A stretch of DNA of 64,000 nt from Bacillus crepusculi (lineage in GTDB: Bacteria; Bacillota; Bacilli; Bacillales; Bacillaceae). The notes under the pieces are model-generated. The model saw only the letters and a program-made list of their open reading frames with translations. It was not told the DNA's origin and did no database searches. This document shows, in pieces, positions 1 through 8,571 of the stretch. The stretch lies in contig NZ_JACXXE010000004.1 of assembly GCF_014764715.1 (NCBI RefSeq), positions 1-64,000 of the forward strand. Direction: 5' to 3'. The translations under genes were made by a program, and so were the position numbers. How positions within the stretch are numbered: the stretch's first letter is position 1; each line of letters starts with the position of its first letter.

Positions 1-46
1 AGCACAGACCCGCTGGGTTCTGTGCTTTTATCTCAATGTTTCTTTC

Positions 47-940
47 TTATTCAAACGCCTTTTTCAATTGATCACTCATGAGATGCCAAGCTTCTTCAGC
101 TATTTCTAAATCTCCGGCATGCGTGAAGGCGTGAGGGACTCCTTTAAACTGTCTGTACGTGACGTCTACCCCTGCTTCTTTTAACTTCTCCGCATATTGT
201 TCGGCTTCTTGAGCTAGCGAATCTCTTTCAGCTGTGATAACGAGAGCTGGTGGCAATTGTGCCAAGGATGAACGATCGGCGAAGATTGGAGAAACGAGCG
301 GATTGTGCGGATCTTGGCCTTGCAGATAGAAGGCATTAAAGAGTCTTGCCATTTCAACAGGGATCGCTTCTTCAAATGCTGGCTTTTGCGCTGGATCAGT
401 GGCTAAATCAAGTGGCGGATAATCAAGCACTTGATAGACAATCGGGAGTGGATTCTCTTTTTGAATATTTAAGAGACAAGCAGCTGTTGCCAAGTTTCCT
501 CCTGCGCTATGCCCGCCAATGGCTATTGCTTTGGGATCTATTTGAAGCTCATCAGGGTGTTCATACAGCCACTTCAGGACATCGTAGCATTCATGAAGAG
601 CGGCTGGAAAAGGGTGCTCTGGCGCAAGTTGATACTCGACATTGACGACGATACATTGCGCTCGGTCTGCAATGACCGGACACCAGTGGTTATCCATTTC
701 AGCACTGCCTAGGATAAATCCCCCACCATGTAAATTCACAAAAACGGGAAGCGTCTGCTTTGATGTGTTGACCGGCTTAAATACCCATACCTTTGTTTCG
801 CCAGCACTAGTTGGAATGTCATATTCCATTTTGTTCACTTCGGGAGGATGGACTGGTTTTAGTTCCGATTGACTCGGTAATGAACCTTCAGCTGGTTGAC
901 GTAATGACGCTGCGATTTTGATTTGCTCTTGTAAGTTCAT
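47..940 (-). CDS. alpha/beta hydrolase, HSL-type esterase
   Basis: Predicted cytoplasmic carboxylesterase of the hormone-sensitive-lipase family (297 aa). The oxyanion-hole motif HGGG lies at residues 71-74 and the nucleophile elbow GGHSAGG has Ser145. A late Arg-Asp-Ser (around 241) and the C-terminal GVPHAF (around 268) supply the likely catalytic Asp and His. There is no signal peptide. Length is normal for the family. It stands alone, downstream of the MFS gene terminator and on the same strand. The natural substrate cannot be read from sequence; related enzymes cleave short-chain acyl esters. Confidence 0.85.
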   Translation of the reverse strand: MNLQEQIKIAASLRQPAEGSLPSQSELKPVHPPEVNKMEYDIPTSAGETKVWVFKPVNTSKQTLPVFVNLHGGGFILGSAEMDNHWCPVIADRAQCIVVNVEYQLAPEHPFPAALHECYDVLKWLYEHPDELQIDPKAIAIGGHSAGGNLATAACLLNIQKENPLPIVYQVLDYPPLDLATDPAQKPAFEEAIPVEMARLFNAFYLQGQDPHNPLVSPIFADRSSLAQLPPALVITAERDSLAQEAEQYAEKLKEAGVDVTYRQFKGVPHAFTHAGDLEIAEEAWHLMSDQLKKAFE

Positions 941-1091
941 GATCTCAGTCTCCTATCTTATTCATTTCTTCTTAACTCATTCGTTACCTCTTCCTCTTTT
1001 CCTTCAACTTGATGAGAGACACATTATATTCAGTTCACTTTTTATCTATCTCCCCACTTTCATCCTCTTTGAAACAAGCATACAGCAAATA

Positions 1092-1128
1092 AAAAAAGCA
1101 CTGCGGCGCTAAGTCCTCAGTGCTTTTC
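1092..1128 (-). terminator. intrinsic terminator of the MFS gene
   Basis: Arms AAAAGCACTG (1094-1103) and CAGTGCTTTT (1118-1127) form a stem; read on the minus strand it is followed by a T run. It closes the tetR-MFS unit. Confidence 0.8.
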
Positions 1129-1135
1129 ATCTATT

Positions 1136-2575
1136 TTATGAAACTTGCTGTTCTACCTTCACTCGTTTAATGAAGAAAGCGATAATCAAACCAATGACGG
1201 TCATGATCACAGCAAAGATAAATGCATGTTGGACGCCATTTGTAAAGGCGAGCAGCTGATTCATCGGATTTGCAGGATCAGCCACATTTTCCATAAAGCT
1301 GCGGGTTCCTGATGAAAGGATCGAAATACCGACCGCAGTACCAATGGCTCCTGACACCTGCTGCAATGTATTCATAATCGCTGTACCATGCGGATATAGC
1401 TCTGGCGGCAGCTGATTTAATCCATTTGTTTGTGCAGGCATCATGATCATCGCGATGCCGACCATTAATGTAATATGAAGGGTCACAATGTATCCAATCG
1501 ATGTATTCACACTTAGATTGGTGAAACCTAACATCGTCGCTGCGACGATCGCAAGACCTGGAATCACAAGCCATTTCGGCCCAAACTTATCAAATAAACC
1601 ACCCATGATTGGAGATAGCAGACCGTTGATAATTCCACCTGGCAATAGCATTAAACCTGCTGTAAAGGTCGTTAGTGCCAAGGATGTTTGCAAATACAAT
1701 GGCAAGATCATCATAGCAGACAACATCACCATCATGCACACTAAGATCAGTAGTAACCCAATGACAAACATCGGATATTTAAACGGGCTTAAGTTCAGCA
1801 TCGGTTCCTTCATATTCAACTGTCTGAGAGAGAATACAAGAATCCCAATGACACCTACTACAATTGCAACGATCACATGCATACTGCTCCAGCCGCCGCC
1901 TTCACCGGCACTACTAAAGCCATACACAATTCCTCCGAAACCAATGGTTGAAAGCACAATCGATAAGATGTCGATTTTCGGTCTTGTTGGTTCTGTAATA
2001 TTTTGCATGAAAATAAAACCAAAGACAAGTGCAGCAATTAATAGCGGAAGTGAAATCCAGAAAATCCAATGCCAAGTCAGCGATTTCAAAATAAGACCAG
2101 AGACTGTTGGACCAACAGCTGGTGCAAACATGATCACAAGACCTATAATCCCCATAGATCTGCCTCGTTTATGAGGCGGGATGATCACCAAAATCGTATT
2201 GAACATCAATGGAAGAAGCAATGCTGTTCCGATTGCCTGTACGACACGTGCCACCATTAAAATACTAAAGACTGGTGCAACCGCGGCAATAAATGTTCCG
2301 ATGATCGAAAATATCAAGGAAGTCATGAAAAGCTGTCTTGTTGTAAACCACTGAAGAATGAGTCCTGAAATTGGTACGAGAATACCAAGTGTTAATAAAT
2401 ATCCTGTTGTCAGCCACTGAGCGGTCGTCGCTTCAATTCCAAAGTCTAACGTTAAGCTTCTCAGTGCCATGTTTAGTGCCGTTTCACTAAAAAGACCAAT
2501 AAATCCAGCTGTGATAAATGAAATAATAATGGGCAGTGTCCTAATATCAGACGCTGCTGTTTGCTGTTTGTTCAT
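1136..2575 (-). CDS. MFS drug transporter, DHA2 (14-TM) family
   Basis: Predicted inner-membrane proton-driven multidrug efflux pump of the EmrB/QacA/LmrB type, 479 aa. The chain is almost wholly hydrophobic helices, compatible with 14 transmembrane segments, starting around residue 15. The ATG is preceded by a good AAGGAG site. It lies 73 bp after the tetR gene on the same strand with no terminator between, so the pair is probably one transcript under the operators at 3306-3344. The drug range is unknown; LmrB-like proteins export lincomycin or other hydrophobic compounds, but this one could have another substrate. Confidence 0.85.
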   Translation of the reverse strand: MNKQQTAASDIRTLPIIISFITAGFIGLFSETALNMALRSLTLDFGIEATTAQWLTTGYLLTLGILVPISGLILQWFTTRQLFMTSLIFSIIGTFIAAVAPVFSILMVARVVQAIGTALLLPLMFNTILVIIPPHKRGRSMGIIGLVIMFAPAVGPTVSGLILKSLTWHWIFWISLPLLIAALVFGFIFMQNITEPTRPKIDILSIVLSTIGFGGIVYGFSSAGEGGGWSSMHVIVAIVVGVIGILVFSLRQLNMKEPMLNLSPFKYPMFVIGLLLILVCMMVMLSAMMILPLYLQTSLALTTFTAGLMLLPGGIINGLLSPIMGGLFDKFGPKWLVIPGLAIVAATMLGFTNLSVNTSIGYIVTLHITLMVGIAMIMMPAQTNGLNQLPPELYPHGTAIMNTLQQVSGAIGTAVGISILSSGTRSFMENVADPANPMNQLLAFTNGVQHAFIFAVIMTVIGLIIAFFIKRVKVEQQVS

Positions 2576-2648
2576 ATTAAGTTGGCTCCTTTTCTTTTTT
2601 CAGTTTAGATGAACCATAGGAAGTCAGTCTGGACAGAAATGAGCCACT

Positions 2649-3227
2649 TCAATGTCTATTGAAAACAGATAAAATCTGTTTTTCTGCAGCGAATTGAGCG
2701 ATTTTTTCGATTGAATAACCAGATTCATGAATATAAAACATGAGTTCAGGCGTCATCGGCGAGGACATACAAAGTGTGGTCAGCTCAATATCCTGTATGT
2801 TCGCTTCCCCTTTTTCATCTGCTTCTTCCAGCAAATCACGAATCATTTGCCTAAGCGATTGACTATAATGACAATCATACACTTTACTCGTCTGCTCTAA
2901 ATTCCCAGAAATCGTGAGCATCCGAATCCAGTCTAAGTGATGACCGACGATGAGATGGATCTCCTCAAGAACATAACGCAAACGATCACGAACAGGTTGA
3001 TCACTTATTTTGCTTAAGTAAAGATGCAAAGCAGGGATCAGTCGTTCAAACCTCTCTCCAAGTATAGAAAGACACAAATCACTTTTATTTGCATAGCGGC
3101 GGTAAAGTGTTCCTTGCCCAATACCCGCAGTTTTCGCAATTTTATGCATGCTGACATTTTCTACGCCAAACTCCTGAAACAAGGAAAAAGCGATCTCTTC
3201 AATTTCCTTCCCAATATCCCTTTCCAT
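2649..3227 (-). CDS. TetR family transcriptional repressor
   Basis: A 192-aa TetR-type regulator. The N-terminal helix-turn-helix spans about residues 10-55, ending in the family pattern GTLYRRYANKSDL; the C-terminal ligand domain is divergent. The ATG at 3227 has an AAGGTGAGG site. It is the first gene of a tetR-MFS unit, and two palindromes sit on its own promoter (3306-3344), so it most likely represses itself and the pump until a ligand binds. The ligand is unknown. Confidence 0.88.
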   Translation of the reverse strand: MERDIGKEIEEIAFSLFQEFGVENVSMHKIAKTAGIGQGTLYRRYANKSDLCLSILGERFERLIPALHLYLSKISDQPVRDRLRYVLEEIHLIVGHHLDWIRMLTISGNLEQTSKVYDCHYSQSLRQMIRDLLEEADEKGEANIQDIELTTLCMSSPMTPELMFYIHESGYSIEKIAQFAAEKQILSVFNRH

Positions 3228-3305
3228 GATGCCTCACCTTCTTTACCTTCATCCACATTGCACTCATCTCTATGTGTTAAATCAAAACTCTTTAGGGTTT
3301 CATTA

Positions 3306-3353
3306 GGACAATTGTCCCGATATTATCTTACGGACAACTGTCCGCTTTGTCAA
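3306..3353 (-). promoter_or_regulatory. sigma-A promoter of tetR-MFS with two operators
   Basis: Minus-strand -35 TTGACA (3348-3353), 17-bp spacer, -10 TAAGAT (3325-3330). An inverted repeat CGGACA-AC-TGTCCG (3331-3344) fills the spacer and a perfect 12-bp palindrome GGACAATTGTCC (3306-3317) lies at the expected transcription start. Centres are 26 bp apart. The placement is what is expected of an autorepressing TetR protein; binding by the 2649-3227 protein is inferred. Confidence 0.75.
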
Positions 3354-3391
3354 TCATTCTTTTTGCGTAGATGTCTTTTATTTAGAATTGT

Positions 3392-3427
3392 TTGACGAAC
3401 CTCCATCGTGTAACTATAATAGTTACA
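3392..3427 (+). promoter_or_regulatory. sigma-A promoter with 19-bp palindrome over the -10
   Basis: TTGACG (3392-3397), 17-bp spacer, TATAAT (3415-3420), driving the hydrolase. The palindrome TGTAACTATAATAGTTACA (3409-3427) has perfect 9-bp arms around one base and covers the -10. It differs from the neighbouring tetR operators, so another regulator probably acts here. A DUF24/HxlR-type protein is one candidate, which is a guess from site shape. Confidence 0.7.
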
Positions 3428-3450
3428 TCAAATAAGTAGAGGTGATGGAA

Positions 3451-4164
3451 TTGAATACATTCATATTTGTTCATGGTGCCTTCCAAGGTAGCTGGTGCTG
3501 GGATGATATAAAGGCTTCTCTCCAAGAAAAAGGTCATTCCGTGGTTGCCATTGATTTACCAGGCAGCGGTGAAGATGTCACACCCCCGCAAAACATCTCT
3601 CTGAAAAGCTATGTAGAAAAAGTCGTTTCCACGATTGAAAAAATAGACCACCCTGTCATTTTAGTTGGACACAGCATGAGCGGAATGGTCATATCACAAG
3701 TAGCAGAGGACATACCAGAGAAGATCAAAAAACTTGTATACGTCTGCGCATTTGTTCCCGAGAACGGTCAGGCCATCAGTGATATCGCATCAGGTGGTCC
3801 TAAAGCAACCTTTGATGAAAAGGATCAGACCATCACATTAATTGAAGAATTTATTGCGGAGGATATGCTCAACGAAAGTTCAGAGGAAGACCTGCAAGTG
3901 TTTAAAAAGAACATCCGGCCTCAGCCTGTTAAGCCTTTTGAAGATCAAGTCACACTGACAGATGAACGCTTTGGAAGCGTTCCTAGTGTCTATATTGAGA
4001 CAACAAATGATCACTCCATTCCGGTTGACTTGCAGAGACGCATGTATGCGACTAGACCTTTTGAGCGCATCTATACCCTTGACGCTGATCATTTCCCTTT
4101 TTACTCACGAAAGAAAGAGCTTGTGGACTGTTTAGTAGATATTGCCATCACAGCCTCAAAGTAA
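3451..4164 (+). CDS. alpha/beta fold hydrolase
   Basis: A 237-aa hydrolase of the esterase/hydroxynitrile-lyase-like group (EstC/salicylate-esterase type). It begins with the strand and oxyanion pattern FIFVHGAFQGSWCW, has the nucleophile elbow GHSMSG, and ends with DADHFPFYS, which carries the catalytic His. I choose the TTG at 3451 because AGAGGTG ends 7 nt before it; the GTG at 3442 and ATG at 3445 overlap the ribosome binding site itself. It is divergent from tetR. Substrate unknown. Confidence 0.8.
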   Translation: MNTFIFVHGAFQGSWCWDDIKASLQEKGHSVVAIDLPGSGEDVTPPQNISLKSYVEKVVSTIEKIDHPVILVGHSMSGMVISQVAEDIPEKIKKLVYVCAFVPENGQAISDIASGGPKATFDEKDQTITLIEEFIAEDMLNESSEEDLQVFKKNIRPQPVKPFEDQVTLTDERFGSVPSVYIETTNDHSIPVDLQRRMYATRPFERIYTLDADHFPFYSRKKELVDCLVDIAITASK

Positions 4165-4188
4165 ATGCATGTTAAAGAAGAGTCAATA

Positions 4189-4246
4189 AAAAAGATCAAA
4201 AACTCAACCATCATGGCATGAGCTTTTGAGCTTTTGATCTTTTATC
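4189..4246 (+). terminator. terminator after the hydrolase
   Basis: Long arms at 4191-4207 and 4226-4243 (AAAGATCAAAAACTCAA paired with its near complement) with flanking A and T runs, so it may work in both directions. Confidence 0.75.
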
Positions 4247-4366
4247 TGTTTATCCCTCTCTCTAGTAAATTTCCATAAAATAAGAGAAGAATATAGTAAA
4301 ACATCCTTTTTAATATCATAAATTAGACCGATTTTCCATTATGAAAGAATCATGTATCATCAATAA

Positions 4367-4380
4367 AGAAAACGCTTTCA
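4367..4380 (+). promoter_or_regulatory. cre site (CcpA) before the lichenase gene
   Basis: AGAAAACGCTTTCA matches the cre consensus TGWAANCGNTNWCA at all but the first base and lies 23 bp before the lichenase start. Catabolite repression of this gene is known in B. subtilis. I see no licT gene or LicT antiterminator here. The promoter itself is not clear; TATCAT at 4355-4360 is a possible -10. Confidence 0.65.
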
Positions 4381-4402
4381 AAAAGGAGAGGAGATTGCCT
4401 TC

Positions 4403-5134
4403 ATGTCTTACCGTGTGAAACGAATGTTGCTGCTTCTTGTCACTGGATTATTCATGAGTTTGTCCACATTTACTGCGGGTGCCTCGGCACAAACCGGTGG
4501 ATCGTTTTATGACCCCTTTAACAACTATAATACCGGGCTATGGCAAAAAGCCGATGGGTACTCGAATGGAAACATGTTTAACTGTACGTGGCGTGCAAAT
4601 AATGTGTCCATGACATCATTAGGTGAAATGCGTTTATCGCTTACAAGTCCCTCCTATAACAAGTTTGACTGCGGGGAAAATCGCTCCGTTCAAACATACG
4701 GCTACGGGCTTTATGAAGTCAGCATGAAACCAGCAAAAAATGTAGGGATCGTTTCTTCGTTCTTTACTTATACGGGTCCAACTGATGGAACACCTTGGGA
4801 TGAGATTGACATCGAATTTCTAGGAAAAGATACCACAAAGGTACAATTCAACTACTATACCAATGGTGTAGGAAATCATGAAAAAATCGTCAACCTTGGT
4901 TTTGATGCAGCAAATTCTTATCACACATATGCGTTCGACTGGCAGCCTAACTCGATTAAATGGTATGTCGATGGACAATTAAAGCATACGGCCACCACTC
5001 AAATTCCTCAAACGCCAGGAAAAATTATGATGAACCTGTGGAATGGTGCAGGTGTCGATGAATGGCTCGGCTCCTACAATGGTGTTACACCGCTCTATGC
5101 ACATTATAACTGGGTGCGTTACACAAAAAAATAA
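4403..5134 (+). CDS. bglS: secreted endo-beta-1,3-1,4-glucanase (lichenase), GH16
   Basis: Cleaves mixed-linkage beta-glucans outside the cell. Signal peptide 1-29 has a basic start, a Leu-rich core and cleavage at ASA|Q. The GH16 catalytic motif DEIDIEF is at residues 133-139, with Glu134 and Glu138 the expected nucleophile and acid/base. Length 243 aa, against about 242 for B. subtilis BglS (LicS). Start has GGAGAGG upstream. A cre site lies just upstream and a terminator follows. Unlike B. subtilis, no licT precedes it. Confidence 0.95.
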   Translation: MSYRVKRMLLLLVTGLFMSLSTFTAGASAQTGGSFYDPFNNYNTGLWQKADGYSNGNMFNCTWRANNVSMTSLGEMRLSLTSPSYNKFDCGENRSVQTYGYGLYEVSMKPAKNVGIVSSFFTYTGPTDGTPWDEIDIEFLGKDTTKVQFNYYTNGVGNHEKIVNLGFDAANSYHTYAFDWQPNSIKWYVDGQLKHTATTQIPQTPGKIMMNLWNGAGVDEWLGSYNGVTPLYAHYNWVRYTKK

Positions 5135-5143
5135 CCTCATCAT

Positions 5144-5173
5144 AAAACCTGTGACATGTCACAGGTTTTTCTT
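5144..5173 (+). terminator. terminator of bglS
   Basis: Perfect palindromic stem AAAACCTGTGACATGTCACAG... over 5144-5170 followed by a T run. Confidence 0.85.
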
Positions 5174-5215
5174 TATCTCTTTCCAGGCGTGAATGGAATA
5201 AAGATGGCTATGCAT

Positions 5216-5617
5216 TTAAATAGAACTGGTTTTGAGCTGATGAGCCAGTTTTTTCTCATGACTGTGGATAATATCTTCATAACTTTCTATTTTGAAATCT
5301 AATCGTTTAATCGTCTCTTCAATTTCCTTTTGTTTGTCTAAAAGTCTTTCTCGTTCATTGACCAAAATACTTTTCCGTGAAGACAATGTATGATCATCGC
5401 CCTCAATAAATAAAGCTGTATATTCTCTAAGCGCATCGATTGAGAGACCTGCACTTCTCATACATTTGATAAATTCAATCCATTGAATATCATCCTCTGT
5501 ATAATCACGGATACCGTTTTCGTCACGTCTGATTGGCCTAATTAAACCGATTTTTTCGTAGTATCTAAGCGTCGCAGCAGATAAATCGAGCTGCCTGGCG
5601 GCTTGTGCTATTTTCAT
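5216..5617 (-). CDS. adhR: MerR family regulator, AdhR-like
   Basis: MerR-type activator, 133 aa from the ATG at 5617, which follows GGAGAAGGGTG; an upstream extension to 5659 is open but lacks a better site. The winged HTH is at residues 1-70 (IAQAARQLDLSAATLRYYE), followed by a charged coiled-coil dimerisation helix to the C-terminus. In B. subtilis AdhR responds to formaldehyde/methylglyoxal and activates adhA, which is also divergently adjacent here. The gene pair and the 19-bp-spacer promoter at 5808-5838 support the same role. Confidence 0.85.
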   Translation of the reverse strand: MKIAQAARQLDLSAATLRYYEKIGLIRPIRRDENGIRDYTEDDIQWIEFIKCMRSAGLSIDALREYTALFIEGDDHTLSSRKSILVNERERLLDKQKEIEETIKRLDFKIESYEDIIHSHEKKLAHQLKTSSI

Positions 5618-5807
5618 CGTTTTCACCCTTCTCCTCTTTCCTTCACCTGACCATGTCATGTGAATATGAAGTCAATCTTTTCGAAAGCGATCCCCCTTTT
5701 CTCATCATCTTCATTTTAAGAGAGAAGACAAGATGCTTTTGGCACAATTTGATTTTTTCTTTTCCTAACTAAGGTGATACAAAAGGCTGAATTTGCTGGA
5801 GCCCACC

Positions 5808-5838
5808 TTGACTTAGAGTTCACTTTAAGACGTACAGT
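5808..5838 (+). promoter_or_regulatory. MerR-type promoter of adhA
   Basis: TTGACT (5808-5813), 19-bp spacer, TACAGT (5833-5838). The dyad CTTAGAGT-TC-ACTTTAAG (5812-5829, 7 of 8 paired) lies in the spacer. The over-long spacer holding a dyad is the signature of MerR-activated promoters. Confidence 0.75.
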
Positions 5839-5881
5839 AGAGGGGAAGAAATGAATTTCACTTTTGAAAGGATGATCATGA

Positions 5882-6931
5882 ATGTGCCAGACACACCACA
5901 CTCACGTTTTAAGTGTTTCACATGCAAAAGCAAACTTTGAACGGACAACCATTAAACGAAGAGCGCTTCGTCCACATGATATTTTAATTGATATTCAATT
6001 TAGCGGGATCTGTCATTCAGATATCCACAGTGCCTTCGACGAATGGGGAGGCGGCATTTTCCCAATGGTTCCAGGTCATGAGATTACTGGGGTTGTTGAA
6101 GCTGTAGGTGATGCTGTCACGAAGTTTAAGATAGGAGATCGTGTCGGAGTCGGCTGTTTTGTGGATTCCTGCGGCACCTGTGAATATTGCCAAAATGGAG
6201 ACGAGCAATATTGCGTGAAAGGAGTCGTCCAAACCTATAATAACCTCGACTATGACGGAAATCCGACATATGGCGGCTACAGTCAAAAGATTGTTGTGAC
6301 AGAACGATTTGTCGTCAGCATTCCTGACCAACTTCCCCTTGATGTCGCAAGCCCTCTTCTTTGCGCCGGGATCACTACTTATTCTCCGTTAAAGCACTGG
6401 AATGTAGGGCCTGGCAAAAAGGTCGCCATTGTCGGGATGGGCGGACTAGGCCATGTGGGAATTCAATTCGCACGCGCACTTGGCGCTGAGGTCACTGTGT
6501 TAAGCCGCTCTTTGAATAAAAAAGAAGAGGCACTGTCATTTGGTGCAAAAGACTATTTTGCCACAAGTGATCCTGATACATTTAAAACACTATCCGGTCA
6601 ATATGATCTCATTCTAAATACAGTCTCTGCCAATATCAACGTGGACGCTTATTTGTCCTTACTTCGCGTGGACGGAACCTTGGTGAATGTCGGTGCACCA
6701 CCTAAGCCAGATCAATTCCACGTCTTTTCATTAATCACCGGCCGGCGCAGCATCGCAGGATCACTCGTTGGAGGCATTCAGGAAACACAAGAAATGCTTC
6801 ATTTCGCAGCTGCTCATAGCATTGCGCCACAAATTGAAGTGATCAACGCAAATCAAGTCGATGAAGCCTACGAACGCGTACTCAAAAGTGATGTGCGCTA
6901 CCGCTTTGTCATAGATATTTCAACTTTATGA
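5882..6931 (+). CDS. adhA: zinc-dependent NAD(P) alcohol dehydrogenase
   Basis: Medium-chain zinc dehydrogenase, 349 aa, thought to reduce or oxidise toxic aldehydes. Catalytic zinc ligands are Cys44 (GICHSD) and His66-Glu67 (PGHE); the structural zinc uses Cys97, 100, 103 and 111 (CGTCEYC...C). The cofactor fold has GMGGLGHVG. Start ATG 5882 follows AAAGGATG. Divergent from adhR and under the MerR-type promoter. In B. subtilis AdhA takes part in the carbonyl-stress response; the exact substrate here is inferred. Confidence 0.9.
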   Translation: MCQTHHTHVLSVSHAKANFERTTIKRRALRPHDILIDIQFSGICHSDIHSAFDEWGGGIFPMVPGHEITGVVEAVGDAVTKFKIGDRVGVGCFVDSCGTCEYCQNGDEQYCVKGVVQTYNNLDYDGNPTYGGYSQKIVVTERFVVSIPDQLPLDVASPLLCAGITTYSPLKHWNVGPGKKVAIVGMGGLGHVGIQFARALGAEVTVLSRSLNKKEEALSFGAKDYFATSDPDTFKTLSGQYDLILNTVSANINVDAYLSLLRVDGTLVNVGAPPKPDQFHVFSLITGRRSIAGSLVGGIQETQEMLHFAAAHSIAPQIEVINANQVDEAYERVLKSDVRYRFVIDISTL

Positions 6932-6949
6932 TTGAATTTCATTTTGAAA

Positions 6950-6975
6950 GGCTAGCCCCATTGGCTAGTCTTATT
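6950..6975 (+). terminator. terminator of adhA
   Basis: GGCTAGCC (6950-6957) pairs with GGCTAGTC (6963-6970) with one G-T pair; a T-rich stretch follows. The rest of 6976-7223 is AT-rich and shows no convincing gene. Confidence 0.55.
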
Positions 6976-7223
6976 ATATGTCGCTATTTTCACGATGTCC
7001 TATGAACTGATTCAGGGATGATATACAGTTTACGTACGAGCTGAAGTGTAGAGGTAAGATGGTGGATATCCTGTTTAAAAGTTTATTAATTTTAGTTACC
7101 CTATTTTTCTTATTGCGTTGATTCTCAAGGGGTATGTTCAAAACTTGCGCAATAAAATTAAAAAGCTGCATTTAAATTGTAAATTTTTACAAAATAATCC
7201 CCTCTCGATTTGACTAAAATTTG

Positions 7224-7253
7224 TTGACAAAAAATAAATAAACATGTTATTAT
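7224..7253 (+). promoter_or_regulatory. sigma-A promoter of the CarD-like gene
   Basis: TTGACA (7224-7229), 18-bp spacer, TATTAT (7248-7253). Leaves a leader of about 60 nt before the ATG at 7324. Confidence 0.7.
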
Positions 7254-7323
7254 TAAAAATTTGATTATTTCATCTATATATGTGGTATCCTTAAAGTAGA
7301 TACAATATATGGAGGTGGATGAT

Positions 7324-7785
7324 ATGTTTCAAATTGGTGATAACATTGTTTATCCAATGCACGGAACAGGTATAATTGAAGCCATAGAAGAAAAAGAATT
7401 CTCTAATGAGAAACAACAGTATTATGTGATTAAAATGTCAATCAGTCATATGAAAGTAATGATTCCAACCCGGAAAATATCGGGTTCACGTATAAGACCT
7501 GTTACAGATATACTCGCATTAAAGAATGTGATGCACATCTTCCAGCATGGCGAATCAGACAAATTACTGACGTGGAAAGAGCGGCATACCATTAACACGA
7601 ACAAAATAAAAACAGGTAACATCCAGGACGGTGCTGAAGTTGTACGTGACCTTATGCGTATGAAGAAAGAAAAAGCACTAAATGCAAGTGAAAAGAAAAT
7701 GCTGGATCATGCCTATGAATTTTTGCTTAGTGAACTGGAAGTCATCAAAGGGATTACAGAAAAACAAATCAAAAGTTTCTGTTAA
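7324..7785 (+). CDS. CarD-like transcriptional regulator (YdeB-like)
   Basis: A 153-aa protein with the CarD_TRCF RNA-polymerase-interacting domain at the N-terminus (IGDNIVYPMHGTGIIEAIEE) and a helical C-terminal part rich in Lys/Glu that resembles the CarD DNA-binding tail. Family members contact the RNA polymerase beta subunit. I start at ATG 7324, which has GGAGGTG 6 nt upstream; the ATG at 7309 overlaps that site. The cspC gene next door matches the B. subtilis ydeB/cspC neighbourhood. Its target genes are unknown. Confidence 0.85.
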   Translation: MFQIGDNIVYPMHGTGIIEAIEEKEFSNEKQQYYVIKMSISHMKVMIPTRKISGSRIRPVTDILALKNVMHIFQHGESDKLLTWKERHTINTNKIKTGNIQDGAEVVRDLMRMKKEKALNASEKKMLDHAYEFLLSELEVIKGITEKQIKSFC

Positions 7786-7923
7786 GGATCTCTACCCCTC
7801 TTTTTTCTTATGGCATTCCTCACCATCTTTGAATACATGTTTTCTAAGAACATATTTCCACTCTTCATCTAACGAAAGAAAAAGAATTTATTTAAGCAAA
7901 TTCCGCATTTTGTAAACCCGATG

Positions 7924-8013
7924 TGCTATACTGTTGATAAACCTTTGAAGCATGAATTTTTTTACGATTACCTTGTAACATCTCCCTACTTGCACGTTGA
8001 GTAGGGTTTTTTA
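7924..8013 (+). ncRNA. candidate short RNA with own promoter and terminator
   Basis: Extended -10 TGCTATACT (TG at 7924-7925, TATACT 7927-7932) predicts a start near 7939; a terminator follows with CCCTACT (7984-7990) pairing AGTAGGG (8000-8006) and a T run (8007-8012). The transcript would be about 75 nt. It has an 8-codon ORF from ATG 7952 to TAA but no clear ribosome binding site. No good -35 is seen. It could instead be the 3' end of the 7324-7785 message. Confidence 0.4.
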
Positions 8014-8035
8014 TTGAAAAAATAAGTGAACGCAT

Positions 8036-8069
8036 AAAAAAACAGGCCCTCTATAGAGAACCTGTTTTT
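8036..8069 (-). terminator. terminator of cspC
   Basis: AAACAGG and CCTGTTT arms with an inner CTCTATAGAG palindrome; a T run follows on the minus strand. Confidence 0.8.
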
Positions 8070-8081
8070 AGAAAATGAAGA

Positions 8082-8297
<216 letters not shown>

Positions 8298-8405
8298 CTA
8301 GTGCGTTACCACACAATGTATTATACTATCCTTGCCCAAAGTATCCTCAAGACGAAAAGTCTTTCTTCATGCTATCCTTTACGCCGAACAAAAATAATTA
8401 ATCTT

Positions 8406-8434
8406 ATTATAGCATGATTCGGAAATAATTGCAA
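8406..8434 (-). promoter_or_regulatory. sigma-A promoter of cspC and long leader
   Basis: Minus strand TTGCAA (8429-8434), 17-bp spacer, TGCTATAAT with -10 at 8406-8411 (extended -10). Start near 8399 gives a leader of about 114 nt. A second TATAAT-like box lies inside the leader near 8318-8325. Confidence 0.75.
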
Positions 8435-8571
8435 TTTAGGATTTAAAAGAGCACCAAATGTGCTATGGTAACACTAATAAGACAGAGATTTAATGATGAA
8501 ACGTTCATTTAGCTATGTTAAATCATTTGTGCATAAAAGCAGTTTTTTTCAGCATGAAAAGAAATCTTTAT

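Noticed and set aside
1..30. Hairpin AGCACAGA...TCTGTGCT with T run at the left edge
   Set aside because: Probably the terminator of a plus-strand gene outside the window; it may also serve the esterase gene, but this cannot be decided from the edge.
1488..2174. 228-aa ORF on the plus strand
   Set aside because: Antisense reading of the MFS transporter; hydrophobic periodicity and codon usage belong to the opposite strand.
6974..7171. 65-aa ORF on the minus strand between adhA and the CarD-like gene
   Set aside because: No ribosome binding site or recognisable family; low-complexity composition in AT-rich spacer, and it begins at the edge of the adhA terminator.
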